Below, piece after piece: positions 1 through 6,826 of a stretch of 8,562 bases of DNA. The notes below the pieces were generated by a model that saw nothing but the letters and a program-made list of their open reading frames with translations, did not search any database and had not been told where the DNA came from. Source of the stretch: DATBMY01 sp036554605 (lineage in GTDB: Bacteria > Acidobacteriota > Blastocatellia > UBA7656); the NCBI GenBank assembly GCA_036554605.1, contig DATBMY010000346.1:1-8562 (forward strand), given 5' to 3'. A program made the position numbers and the translations under genes. Position 1 is the first letter of the stretch; the number at the start of each line of letters is the position of its first letter.

Positions 1-222
1 GCAGCGATAAAGTCCGGAGAGATGAAGTACGAATCTCTCAGCTTCGATGACTTGAAGGTCCGCCTGTATGGCAATACGGCCGTGGCAACATACCATGCCA
101 AGGTCAAAGCCCGGTCCAGAGGGCAAGATGTTGGCGGTACGCTCAGAGTCACCGTAACCCTGGTGAAGACAAAAGGGCGCTGGCAAGTAGTCGCCGCGCA
201 AGCTACGCGCACTACTGCGTAG
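1..222 (+). CDS. NTF2-like (DUF4440/SnoaL-type) protein, C-terminal part only
   Basis: The reading frame is open from the first base, so the gene probably begins outside the window and only its last 73 residues are seen. A Met at base 22 is an internal candidate start, but no ribosome-binding site precedes it. The visible part reads as the end of an NTF2-like alpha+beta barrel: a strand containing YGNTAVATYHAKVKA, a basic loop, a strand around TLRVTVTLVK, and the closing GRWQVVAAQATR. The 'G-x-W-x-V-x-x-x-Q' ending is typical of DUF4440/SnoaL-like small proteins. Family members are ligand-binding or enzymatic folds with very varied roles, so no function can be assigned. It ends with tandem stops (TAG TAA), then hairpins. 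A second NTF2-like domain occurs at the C-terminus of the deacylase at 2579-4726, which may be coincidence. Confidence 0.72.
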   Translation, partial: AAIKSGEMKYESLSFDDLKVRLYGNTAVATYHAKVKARSRGQDVGGTLRVTVTLVKTKGRWQVVAAQATRTTA

Positions 223-242
223 TAACCGCCGCGTGCGGTTAC
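222..242 (+). terminator. Perfect 8-bp hairpin just after the NTF2-like gene
   Basis: GTAACCGC (222-229) pairs perfectly with GCGGTTAC (235-242) around a 5-nt loop. It overlaps the tandem stop codons of the upstream gene. No T-run follows, so it is not a canonical intrinsic terminator. It may act with the second hairpin at 280-310 or protect the mRNA 3' end. Confidence 0.4.
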
Positions 243-279
243 GCAATCCCATAAGCGTGGCCGCGTAAAGATAAGACGA

Positions 280-310
280 GGACCGCCTGACGTGCCGGGT
301 CAGGCGGTTC
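280..310 (+). terminator. Strong 12-bp hairpin, terminator or leader structure
   Basis: Bases 280-291 pair with 299-310 (11 Watson-Crick pairs plus one G-T), leaving a 7-nt loop. The core is ACCGCCTGAC / GTCAGGCGGT. It is followed by a weak TTGGG rather than a clean U-tract. It lies only 12 nt before the ribosome-binding site of the M20 gene. It is therefore either the terminator of the upstream unit, which leaves almost no room for a separate promoter after it, or a structure within the 5' leader of the downstream operon. Confidence 0.5.
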
Positions 311-335
311 TTGGGTCCAATAGAGGAGGCGTATT

Positions 336-1784
336 ATGAGGCGAGTATTAATCGCGTTTATTCTCCTTTGCCTGATTCCTTCAGACCCGGTTCAGGCTCA
401 GAATACCGGGGAGCTGAAACGGAAGGCGATAGAGCATGTTGAATCCATCCGCCCGCTGATAACAGAGATGGCCACAAGCCTGTGGGATTTTTCGGAAATA
501 GCCTTGCAGGAAAGACGCTCGGCCGAGCTGCTGATCGGTAAACTTCGCGCGGCCGGGTTTAAGGTTGAGACCGGCGCCGCGGGCATGCCCACGGCCTTTG
601 TCGCCACCTATGGCAGCGGCTCACCGGTGATCGGCATTATAGCGGAATTTGATGCGCTCCCCGGAGTCGGCAACGCGCCCGAGCCTAAGCGGCAGCCGCG
701 CGAGGATGGTATCTCCTCCGGTCACGGGTGCGGCCATAATCTATTCGGGGCTGCCAGTGTTGGGGGAGCCATCGCATTGAAGACGGTCATGGAGCAGGCA
801 GGCTTAAAAGGGACGATAAAAGTCTTTGGATCGCCGGCCGAAGAGACTCTCGTCGGGAAAGTTTATATGGCGAAGGCCGGAGTCTTTGATGGGCTGGACG
901 CCGCGATTGACTGGCACCCCGAGTTAAAGACCGAAGTCAGCAACGCACCAAATCGCGCAATGAATAACTTCGAGGTGGAGTTCTTTGGGCAAGCGGCCCA
1001 CGCTTCTTTTGATCCCTGGAACGGACGTAGCGCTCTGGACGCCGTGGAGGTGATGAATCACGCCGTTAATCTCATGCGAGAACATATCAAGCCGACAGCC
1101 CGCGTCCATTACGTGATTCCGCGCGCGGGTGAAGCTCCTAATGTTGTCCCCGAATACGCCAAAGTCTGGTACTACGTCCGCGATATCAACCGGGAAGAGG
1201 TCGACAAACATTATGATCGGATTCTTAAGATCGTCGAAGGTGCGGCCTTAGCAACGGGCGCCACCTACAAGGTGCAGTTGATCACCGCCGTCCATGAATA
1301 TTTATTCAACCGGCCGTTGCAAGAGGTAATGCAAGCCAATCTTGAGTTAGTGGGGCCGCCCAAATTTACGGCGGAAGAGCAAGTATTCGGTCGGAACTTG
1401 CAGAAGTTTCTGGGGAAAGAGGAGAAAGGGATCCACAGCAAGATAGAGCCGTTAGCTGATCGACTCAAACCACTCGAAGGCGGTTCAACGGATGTCGCGG
1501 AGGTCAGTTGGATCACCCCGACCGCCGCATTTGTAGTGGCTACGGCACCGGAGGGTGTTCCCTGGCACAGTTGGGCGACGACCGCCAGCCACGGTACCAG
1601 CATCGGTCACAAGGGAGCTATGGTGGCCGCCAAAGTGATCGCGGCCACGGGCATCGACCTGCTCACCAGACCGGACCTAGTGCAAAAAGCCAGAGCATTC
1701 TTTCAGCAAGCAACGGGCGGGAAGCCTTACCAGTCACCGATACCGAAAGATCAACCCCCGCCGGTCGGCGCCAAGAATGATTGA
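336..1784 (+). CDS. Exported M20 family amidohydrolase, AbgB-like
   Basis: This is a zinc-dependent amidase/peptidase of the M20 (AbgB-like) group, whose E. coli member is a subunit of p-aminobenzoyl-glutamate hydrolase. The start is supported by GAGGAGG (323-329) with a 6-nt spacer. Residues 1-21 form a Sec signal peptide (MRRVL, hydrophobic core, cut after VQA), so the mature enzyme should be periplasmic or exported, unlike cytosolic AbgB. Metal and catalytic landmarks are intact: EFDALPG (104-110), GHGCGHN (129-135), SPAEE (166-170), WHPE (193-196) and the late His in the ASHGTSIGHKGA segment (417-428). The dimerisation domain spans about 210-320 and includes GQAAHASFDPWNGRSA (218-233). 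The 482-residue length matches full-length AbgB. It is the first gene of the probable operon. No AbgA-like partner is visible, so a homodimer is likely. The true substrate is unknown; amide-linked aminoacyl compounds are the family expectation. Confidence 0.9.
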   Translation: MRRVLIAFILLCLIPSDPVQAQNTGELKRKAIEHVESIRPLITEMATSLWDFSEIALQERRSAELLIGKLRAAGFKVETGAAGMPTAFVATYGSGSPVIGIIAEFDALPGVGNAPEPKRQPREDGISSGHGCGHNLFGAASVGGAIALKTVMEQAGLKGTIKVFGSPAEETLVGKVYMAKAGVFDGLDAAIDWHPELKTEVSNAPNRAMNNFEVEFFGQAAHASFDPWNGRSALDAVEVMNHAVNLMREHIKPTARVHYVIPRAGEAPNVVPEYAKVWYYVRDINREEVDKHYDRILKIVEGAALATGATYKVQLITAVHEYLFNRPLQEVMQANLELVGPPKFTAEEQVFGRNLQKFLGKEEKGIHSKIEPLADRLKPLEGGSTDVAEVSWITPTAAFVVATAPEGVPWHSWATTASHGTSIGHKGAMVAAKVIAATGIDLLTRPDLVQKARAFFQQATGGKPYQSPIPKDQPPPVGAKND

Positions 1785-1840
1785 TCAAGAGGACCTGGCA
1801 GAAACGTGAACAAGCGGTACATAACCGGAAGGAGTTTCTG

Positions 1841-2521
1841 ATGAAAGCAAGGCTCAACGCGAAGTACGTTGTATTCTCCGTGATTGCGGTGATGATGGTA
1901 TATGTGCTGTATCACAACGAACGCTTTCTAATCGAACCGGAGAATCCTATCTGGCAACATTACGAGCCTTTCAAGTGGTGGCTGCTGCCGCACGGTCTTT
2001 TCGGCGCTTTAGTCATTCTGCTTGCGCCGCTGCAATTCTCCGACCGGTTGCGACGCAGGTTTACCAGGACGCATCGCATTTCGGGGCGGCTCTATGTTAC
2101 CGGGGCCTTCGTTCTTGCCCCGCTCGGCGTATATATCCAGTACTACGAAGAGCGCCTTGGACTTCCGCGATCCTTCACGGTTCTGGCGGTAGTTAACGCC
2201 GTAATGCTGATCGTTGCTACGGCGCTCGCCTTCCTGTTCGCGTACAAGCGAAGAATCGCCCAACATCGCCAGTGGATGACGCGCTCTTACGCCATCGCGC
2301 TCGTCTTTATTGAAGGGCGCTTCATTATGGGGGTCACCGGTTGGGAACAACTGGGAGTAGAGATTGTGCAGGCAATCATCTGGTCTTGCCTGGCCATGTC
2401 GGTTCTCCTGGCCGACCTTGCCAACCATTGGACGGAAATCCGCTCGGCGTTGTCCGCGCCTGTCAGGTCAGAGGCGCCGGCAAAACAGAACGTGTCTGAA
2501 AGGGCCGTCGGAGCAGCTTAG
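1841..2521 (+). CDS. DUF2306-like multi-pass membrane protein
   Basis: The start chosen is ATG 1841, preceded by AAGGAG (1829-1834) with a 6-nt spacer, giving 226 residues. A longer frame from a TTG at 1781 would add 20 charged residues in front of the first membrane helix and has no ribosome-binding site of its own. About five or six hydrophobic segments are visible (roughly 9-24, 48-66, 84-102, 113-134, 148-166, 172-193), followed by a polar tail of about 30 residues. Between helices lie His-containing motifs typical of DUF2306 proteins: H51 at the start of a helix, LRRRFTRTHRISGRLYV (70-86), and QHRQWMTRSYAIAL (141-154). The conserved histidines near the membrane suggest haem or metal binding, but this is inference and the family has no established function. 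It sits 56 nt after the M20 gene and 57 nt before the deacylase, so it is probably co-transcribed. Its contribution to the pathway is unclear. Confidence 0.75.
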   Translation: MKARLNAKYVVFSVIAVMMVYVLYHNERFLIEPENPIWQHYEPFKWWLLPHGLFGALVILLAPLQFSDRLRRRFTRTHRISGRLYVTGAFVLAPLGVYIQYYEERLGLPRSFTVLAVVNAVMLIVATALAFLFAYKRRIAQHRQWMTRSYAIALVFIEGRFIMGVTGWEQLGVEIVQAIIWSCLAMSVLLADLANHWTEIRSALSAPVRSEAPAKQNVSERAVGAA

Positions 2522-2525
2522 AGAT

Positions 2526-2572
2526 AGCCTCGACGCTCTGCAAGACTGAGGTTCGGATTCTTTTTCGAGGTT
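2526..2572 (+). promoter_or_regulatory. Possible RBS-masking stem with duplicated SD motif
   Basis: AGCCTCGA (2526-2533) can pair with TCGAGGTT (2565-2572), 8 bp with one G-T. The right arm contains the GAGG (2567-2570) that serves as ribosome-binding site for the ATG at 2579. GAGGTTC occurs twice exactly, at 2548-2554 and 2567-2573, so the left arm could pair with either copy. The arrangement would allow a choice between a masked and an open start. The arms are short and the loop is long, so chance is a real possibility. Confidence 0.25.
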
Positions 2573-2578
2573 CAGCAA

Positions 2579-4726
2579 ATGAAAAACGCGGCGAGATTGT
2601 TGTCGATCATTATTATGGTCGCGGCCTTTGTTTCTACGCCACTCGCTCAATCGCGGGAGCAGGCTCGGTACGACCTGCTCATCCGCAACGGTCGCATCGT
2701 TGACGGCACGGGCGCGCCCTGGTACCGCGCGGATGTGGCTATCTCGGGCGGCCGCATCGCGGCGATTGGCCGTCTGGCCGAGGCAAGAGCCACGCGCACG
2801 ATTGACGCCACAGGGCTCGTCGTAGCGCCGGGCTTCATTGATATGATGGGCCAGACCGCCGCGCCGTTTTTGCACGATCACAAGTCCGCCGTCAATTTGC
2901 TAACCCAGGGCATTACCACCATCAACTGCGGTGAAGGCAGGTCGGACGCGCCCTTGAGCGAAGAAGATAGCCGGAGATTCGGCTATCGCACGATGCGCGA
3001 ATTCTTCGCGCTGCTCGAAAAAAACCGCCTGCCGATGAACGTGGTCCAGACGGTCGGCGCAACGCAAGTGCGCGCCCTCGTCGTCGGGCTGGAAGACAGG
3101 CTCGCCACGCCGGAACAACTCGATCGGATGAAATCGCTTGTGCGCGAAGCGATGGAAGCCGGAGCCATCGGCCTTTCGACTTCGCTGATCTACCCGCCCG
3201 CCATCTATGCGCCGGAGGAAGAGATCACCGAACTTGCCAAAGTCGCCGGTGAATATGGCGGGCGGTATTTTACACACATGCGCAACGAAGGCGACCGGTT
3301 GCTCGAAGCGATTGACGAGGCCCTGCGCATTGGGAAAGCCGCCAGCACCCCGGTTCATATTTTTCACCTGAAGACCGCCGGGCGCGCCAACTGGAACAAG
3401 ATGGATCCGGCGATTGCGCGGATAAAAGCGGCGCGGGCCGCCGGGCAAGAGGTCGGCGCCGATATTTATCCGTATATCAACAACGGCCTCTTCATCCGCG
3501 CGCTGATACACCCGCGCCATTCGGCGAAGGGGCCGGAAGAATTGTTTCGGCGACTAGACGACCCGCAAATGCGCGCCGAGATTCGCCGCGAGATGGAGAC
3601 GGGCACGGGCTGGGAAAACTGGTTCGGACACGCCGGGCATGATTGGGAGCGCATCGTGATCGCGGGCAACGAAGACCCGGCCCTTGCTCCCCACAACGGT
3701 AAATCGCTCGCCGAGATCGCACGGGCCTTGAACCGGGACCCGTGGGACCTCTTTTTTGCAATCGCCCGCGCGGGCGCATTCGCCATGCCGCAAAGCATGT
3801 CGGAAGCCAACAAGATCAAGGCGATGAAGCAAGACTTCGTTTCCTTCGACACCGACGCGGGCCCCGCCCCGTCATCAGAGCGTGGCAGCCAGCGCGGTCC
3901 CGGCGGATCAACCCGCGCCGCGGTCATCAGCCATCCGCGCGCCTTCGGCTCGTTCCCGCGCGTGCTCGCTCGGTATGTGCGCGAGCTTGGCGCTTTGACG
4001 CTCGAAGAAGCGATTCAGCGAATGACGGCAGTCGCAGCCAACGAAATCATGGCCTATGACCGCGGGCGCCTGGCGACGGGGCTGGCGGCCGACATCGTCC
4101 TATTCGATCCGAACACGATCCGCGACCGCGCGACATTCAGCCAGCCGGATGCGGTTTCGGAAGGAATGAAGTATGTGATCGTCAATGGCGGCATCGTGAT
4201 CGAAGAGGGAAAGTACACCGGCTCAACGCCGGGCAAGGTGCTGCGCGGGCCCGGGTTTCGCGCGGAGAGATTGACCGGATCGTCAGGCGTTCCGTCAGCT
4301 CAACAGAAGGTAGTTCTTAGCTATTTTCATGACGTGCTTGACGGGCGAAACCTCGGGCTTCTCGAAAACCTGTTTCTGCCCGACTGTGTCATACACAGGC
4401 CGGAGGGCACTTTAAAAGGGATGGCCGGCATTCGCGGCGTCGTAGAGCGCAACTACCAGGCTTACTCGAAATTCGAGACCGAATTACACGACATATTCGA
4501 ATCCGCTGATCGCGTCGTCGCGCGCCTCACGCACCGGGCGATGGGCGCAGGCGCTTTTCGCTCAAGGATCGGAACCTACCAGACAAAAGACAAGCCGCTT
4601 ACATGGAGCGCCATTGCGATTTTCCGCATCGAGAACGGGAAGATCGCCGAACAGTGGGTCAACCGCGATGAGCTTGGGATTCTGCTCAGCCTGGGGATTC
4701 TTAAACCCGGAAGTGTTATGCGCTGA
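2579..4726 (+). CDS. Exported N-acyl-D-amino-acid deacylase homologue with C-terminal SnoaL-like domain
   Basis: The start is ATG 2579, with GAGG 8 nt upstream. Residues 1-23 are a signal peptide (cut after PLA). Residues about 30-560 are an amidohydrolase-superfamily barrel of the D-aminoacylase type, which hydrolyses N-acyl-D-amino acids: YDLLIRNGRIVDGTG (31-45), APGFID (83-88), NCGEG (116-120), THMRNEGD (232-239), HIFHLK (260-265), DIYPY (295-299), FDTDAG (423-428), HPRAFGSFPRVLARYV (452-467) and GRLATGLAADIVLFDP (496-511). Matching to the family, the metal ligands Cys117, His233, His263 and Asp426 are kept, but the usual HxH after GFID reads M90-G91-Q92. Residues about 573-710 form a SnoaL/NTF2-like domain ending in EQWVNRDELG (691-700), with W693 and D697 in the positions conserved in that family. 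The whole is longer than ordinary D-aminoacylases (about 480-500 residues), because of the extra domain. Substrate and even activity remain inferred. Confidence 0.85.
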   Translation: MKNAARLLSIIIMVAAFVSTPLAQSREQARYDLLIRNGRIVDGTGAPWYRADVAISGGRIAAIGRLAEARATRTIDATGLVVAPGFIDMMGQTAAPFLHDHKSAVNLLTQGITTINCGEGRSDAPLSEEDSRRFGYRTMREFFALLEKNRLPMNVVQTVGATQVRALVVGLEDRLATPEQLDRMKSLVREAMEAGAIGLSTSLIYPPAIYAPEEEITELAKVAGEYGGRYFTHMRNEGDRLLEAIDEALRIGKAASTPVHIFHLKTAGRANWNKMDPAIARIKAARAAGQEVGADIYPYINNGLFIRALIHPRHSAKGPEELFRRLDDPQMRAEIRREMETGTGWENWFGHAGHDWERIVIAGNEDPALAPHNGKSLAEIARALNRDPWDLFFAIARAGAFAMPQSMSEANKIKAMKQDFVSFDTDAGPAPSSERGSQRGPGGSTRAAVISHPRAFGSFPRVLARYVRELGALTLEEAIQRMTAVAANEIMAYDRGRLATGLAADIVLFDPNTIRDRATFSQPDAVSEGMKYVIVNGGIVIEEGKYTGSTPGKVLRGPGFRAERLTGSSGVPSAQQKVVLSYFHDVLDGRNLGLLENLFLPDCVIHRPEGTLKGMAGIRGVVERNYQAYSKFETELHDIFESADRVVARLTHRAMGAGAFRSRIGTYQTKDKPLTWSAIAIFRIENGKIAEQWVNRDELGILLSLGILKPGSVMR

Positions 4727-4752
4727 GCTGGTAAATAAGTGAGACGATCTCG

Positions 4753-6033
4753 ATGATCAAGTATCGGCACAGAGTCCTGGGGTTCTTATGCATGCTGGCC
4801 GCGATCACCTATCTGGATCGCGTGGCGATATCGGTGGCCGGGCCGCGCATACAGGAAAGTCTGAACCTGAGCCCCGAAATGTGGGGCTGGGTCGTAGGCA
4901 TCTTCACCGTCTCGTATGCCCTCTTCGAGATACCTACCGGGCGAATGGGCGACCGCACGGGCGCGCGCCGCGTGCTGACGCGCGTTGTGCTATGGTGGTC
5001 GGCCTTTACCGCCTTCACGGGGATGACCTCAAACTATTATGTGCTGCTCGTGACGCGCTTCTGTTTTGGCGCGGGCGAGGCCGGCGCGTTCCCCAACATC
5101 GGCGTCAGCATGTCGCGCTGGTTTCCAATTATAGAGAGGGCGCGCGCCATGGGGTTCGTCCTCATGTTCGCGCAGTTCGGCGGCGCACTCGCGCCCGTTT
5201 TGATCGTGCCGATTCAGGTGAGCTTTGGCTGGCGCGCTTCGTTTTACGTGCTGGGCGCGGTGGGTGTCATCTGGTGCATTGCATGGTACAGGTGGTATCG
5301 GGATACGCCAGCGGAAAACCCGAACGTGACGCAGGCTGAAATTGAAGAGATCGGAGATCGCGCATTCGCTGATAACCACAACTTGCCCTGGGGCATCGCG
5401 CTGCGCAGCACAAATCTATGGGCCATTATGCTCGTGGCCTTCAGTTACGTCTTCGCGCTCTACTTTTTTATCTCCTGGCTGCACACCTTTTTAGTCAAAG
5501 GGCGGGGTTTTAGCGAAGGCGATCTGCTGTTCTCCATGGCTCCCCCCATTCTCGGCGCGTGTGGAAATCTTTGCGGCGGGTTTGTCAGTGATGCGCTGGT
5601 AAGACGGCTGGGGCTTAAGTGGGGGCGGCGCAGCGTGGGAGTCATCGGCCTTTCCGTCGCGGCCGTTTGCACTATCGCCACGATCCTGACCACTGGCAAG
5701 TTCGCCACGTTACTCTTTCTGGGGCTGGTCTATGCGGGCATTACCTTGCAACAAACCGTGATCGCAACCGTCACCATCGACATCAGCAGGAAATATGTCG
5801 GGGGAATTTTGGGGGCGCTCAATACAGTAGGCAATGTCGGCGGGTTTCTATTTTCGGTCTCCTTCGGCTATTTCGTCAAATGGTTTGGCAGCTACGATCT
5901 CGCGCTGATCCCCGTCGCCTTGATGCTGACGGTAAGCGCGATCTTGTGGCTCAGGATTGATGCGACCGAGGAGCTCATCCCGGAAAAACAGGCTGACCCG
6001 GTTCCTGAAATAGCTTTGAGCGCGGCAGGCTAG
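4753..6033 (+). CDS. MFS transporter, ACS (anion:cation symporter) type
   Basis: This is a 426-residue inner-membrane secondary carrier with about 12 hydrophobic segments in two halves separated by a polar loop (about 182-215). Family marks are TYLDR (19-23) in helix 1, the MFS motif GRMGDRTGARR (63-73) between helices 2 and 3, RFCFGAGEAGAFPN (102-115) in helix 4, and the WLRIDATEEL ending (399-408). These fit the ACS group, whose members import organic anions such as hexuronates, galactonate, tartrate or phthalate with protons. The ligand cannot be deduced. It begins 26 nt after the deacylase, so it is very likely on the same mRNA and probably imports a product or substrate of the two exported amidohydrolases. 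The ribosome-binding site is weak (AAGTGAGA, about 4737-4744) and could fold with TCTC just before the ATG. A later Met at residue 14 would cut the first helix, so 4753 is kept. Confidence 0.9.
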   Translation: MIKYRHRVLGFLCMLAAITYLDRVAISVAGPRIQESLNLSPEMWGWVVGIFTVSYALFEIPTGRMGDRTGARRVLTRVVLWWSAFTAFTGMTSNYYVLLVTRFCFGAGEAGAFPNIGVSMSRWFPIIERARAMGFVLMFAQFGGALAPVLIVPIQVSFGWRASFYVLGAVGVIWCIAWYRWYRDTPAENPNVTQAEIEEIGDRAFADNHNLPWGIALRSTNLWAIMLVAFSYVFALYFFISWLHTFLVKGRGFSEGDLLFSMAPPILGACGNLCGGFVSDALVRRLGLKWGRRSVGVIGLSVAAVCTIATILTTGKFATLLFLGLVYAGITLQQTVIATVTIDISRKYVGGILGALNTVGNVGGFLFSVSFGYFVKWFGSYDLALIPVALMLTVSAILWLRIDATEELIPEKQADPVPEIALSAAG

Positions 6034-6067
6034 GGAAGGTCAGCCAGTCAGGTTATTCTGCCTTTTT
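6024..6067 (+). terminator. Weak candidate terminator after the MFS gene
   Basis: GGCAG (6024-6028) can pair with CTGCC (6058-6062), which is followed directly by TTTTT (6063-6067). Within the long loop GCT/AGC (6029-6031 with 6042-6044) can add a small inner stem. The T-run and its position at the operon end favour a terminator, but the stem is short and begins inside the coding sequence. Confidence 0.3.
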
Positions 6068-6326
6068 GTGTCCCGGTCCAAATATCTTTCAGAGCCTCAA
6101 CGTTGATCTCAGGGTGCTCCTCTTATCGCTTTAATAATAATTTTATAACTCTCTAAAGATTTTTATTGGAGCATTCAGGTAATCTCAGGCCCGTGTGGAG
6201 CAGTTTTTAGGTAAGGATGCATGTGTCCCGAATACAGAAAGAAGATGGCCGAATCCTCATATAACGAAGATGCGGGAGATACGACCCGCCGGACCCATTT
6301 GCGGAATCGAGGGAAACTGAAATCAG
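6034..6326 (+). promoter_or_regulatory. Non-coding gap with AT-rich island, likely promoter region
   Basis: This 293-nt gap separates the two groups of genes. I see no convincing gene in it. Bases 6121-6167 are strikingly AT-rich compared with the surroundings and include TATAAC (6144-6149), a plausible -10 element. The best -35 match near it is poor (TTATCG, 6123-6128, with a short 15-nt spacer), so the exact promoter is not settled. A small inverted repeat GCGGG/CCCGC (6272-6276 with 6285-6289) lies in the presumed leader. The region is the most likely place where transcription of the DUF3574-cytochrome pair begins. Confidence 0.35.
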
Positions 6327-6815
6327 ATGATAGCTGGATTGCTGACGAAAATATTTCCAGTCATGGCTCTCGTCATGACTTTGCTCCTCGGGGACGTGGC
6401 TTACGCCAAAGGCAGGCCCACGCCCCCGGGCTCTGCGCATCCCGTCAGCCGTGGCGATAGCAAGAAGCGCGTAGCCGCGGCGCGCTTCGTCCGTACGGAG
6501 CTTTTCTTCGGCTCTGATAGACCTGCCAGCTCTGATGTCACGGAGGAAGAATTTCGCGCCTTTATCGACAAATACGTGACCCCGGAGTTTCCCGAGGGGT
6601 TTACCCTTCTGATAGGCAAGGGCCAGTTCTGCTGCGGCGCGGGCGGCGCGATCATTCAGGAGACTAGCTTCGTGCTGATCCTGCTCTACCGGCTTGAAAC
6701 GGCGAAAGAGAGCAGCGAAAAAATCGAGAAGATCCGCGAGGCTTACAAGACGGATTTTAAACAGCAGTCTGTCCTGCGCGTGGACGACCCGCGGCCCGTC
6801 AGGGTCTCGTTTTAG
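6327..6815 (+). CDS. Exported DUF3574 domain protein
   Basis: This is a 162-residue protein with a signal peptide (residues 1-27, hydrophobic core PVMALVMTLLLG, cut after AYA), so it probably acts in the periplasm. The mature part matches the DUF3574 pattern: RTELFFG (56-62), an acidic helix TEEEFRAFID (72-81), the block VTPEFPEGFTLL (84-95), GKGQ (97-100), QETSFVLILL (111-120), and the ending IREAYKTDFKQQSVLRVD (136-153). The family has no established role. The segment after GKGQ holds adjacent cysteines (FCCGAGG, 101-107), and these are the only cysteines in the protein. The start is supported by GAGGGAA (6309-6315), with a longish 11-nt spacer. The gene ends 11 nt before the cytochrome gene, whose ribosome-binding site overlaps this gene's stop codon, so the two are expected to share an mRNA and perhaps a function. 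Confidence 0.8.
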   Translation: MIAGLLTKIFPVMALVMTLLLGDVAYAKGRPTPPGSAHPVSRGDSKKRVAAARFVRTELFFGSDRPASSDVTEEEFRAFIDKYVTPEFPEGFTLLIGKGQFCCGAGGAIIQETSFVLILLYRLETAKESSEKIEKIREAYKTDFKQQSVLRVDDPRPVRVSF

Positions 6816-6826
6816 GGAGATATAAA

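Noticed and set aside
1781..1840. Longer form of the DUF2306-like protein starting at TTG 1781, overlapping the end of the M20 gene
   Set aside because: It uses a rare start, has no ribosome-binding site of its own and adds only a polar stretch. ATG 1841 has AAGGAG at an ideal distance.
2900..3520. 206-residue open frame on the minus strand inside the deacylase gene
   Set aside because: It is antisense to a region with strong family motifs. Long opposite frames are expected in GC-rich coding sequence, and its translation shows no domain.
4788..5339. 183-residue open frame in another + frame inside the MFS gene
   Set aside because: The MFS frame carries the conserved motifs and membrane helices. 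This frame is an Arg/His-rich shadow with no domain.
6221..6460. 79-residue open frame starting upstream of the DUF3574 gene, with AAGGA before its ATG
   Set aside because: Its second half overlaps the DUF3574 coding sequence out of frame and has no recognisable fold. The AAGGA is only 3 nt from the ATG, too close for normal initiation.
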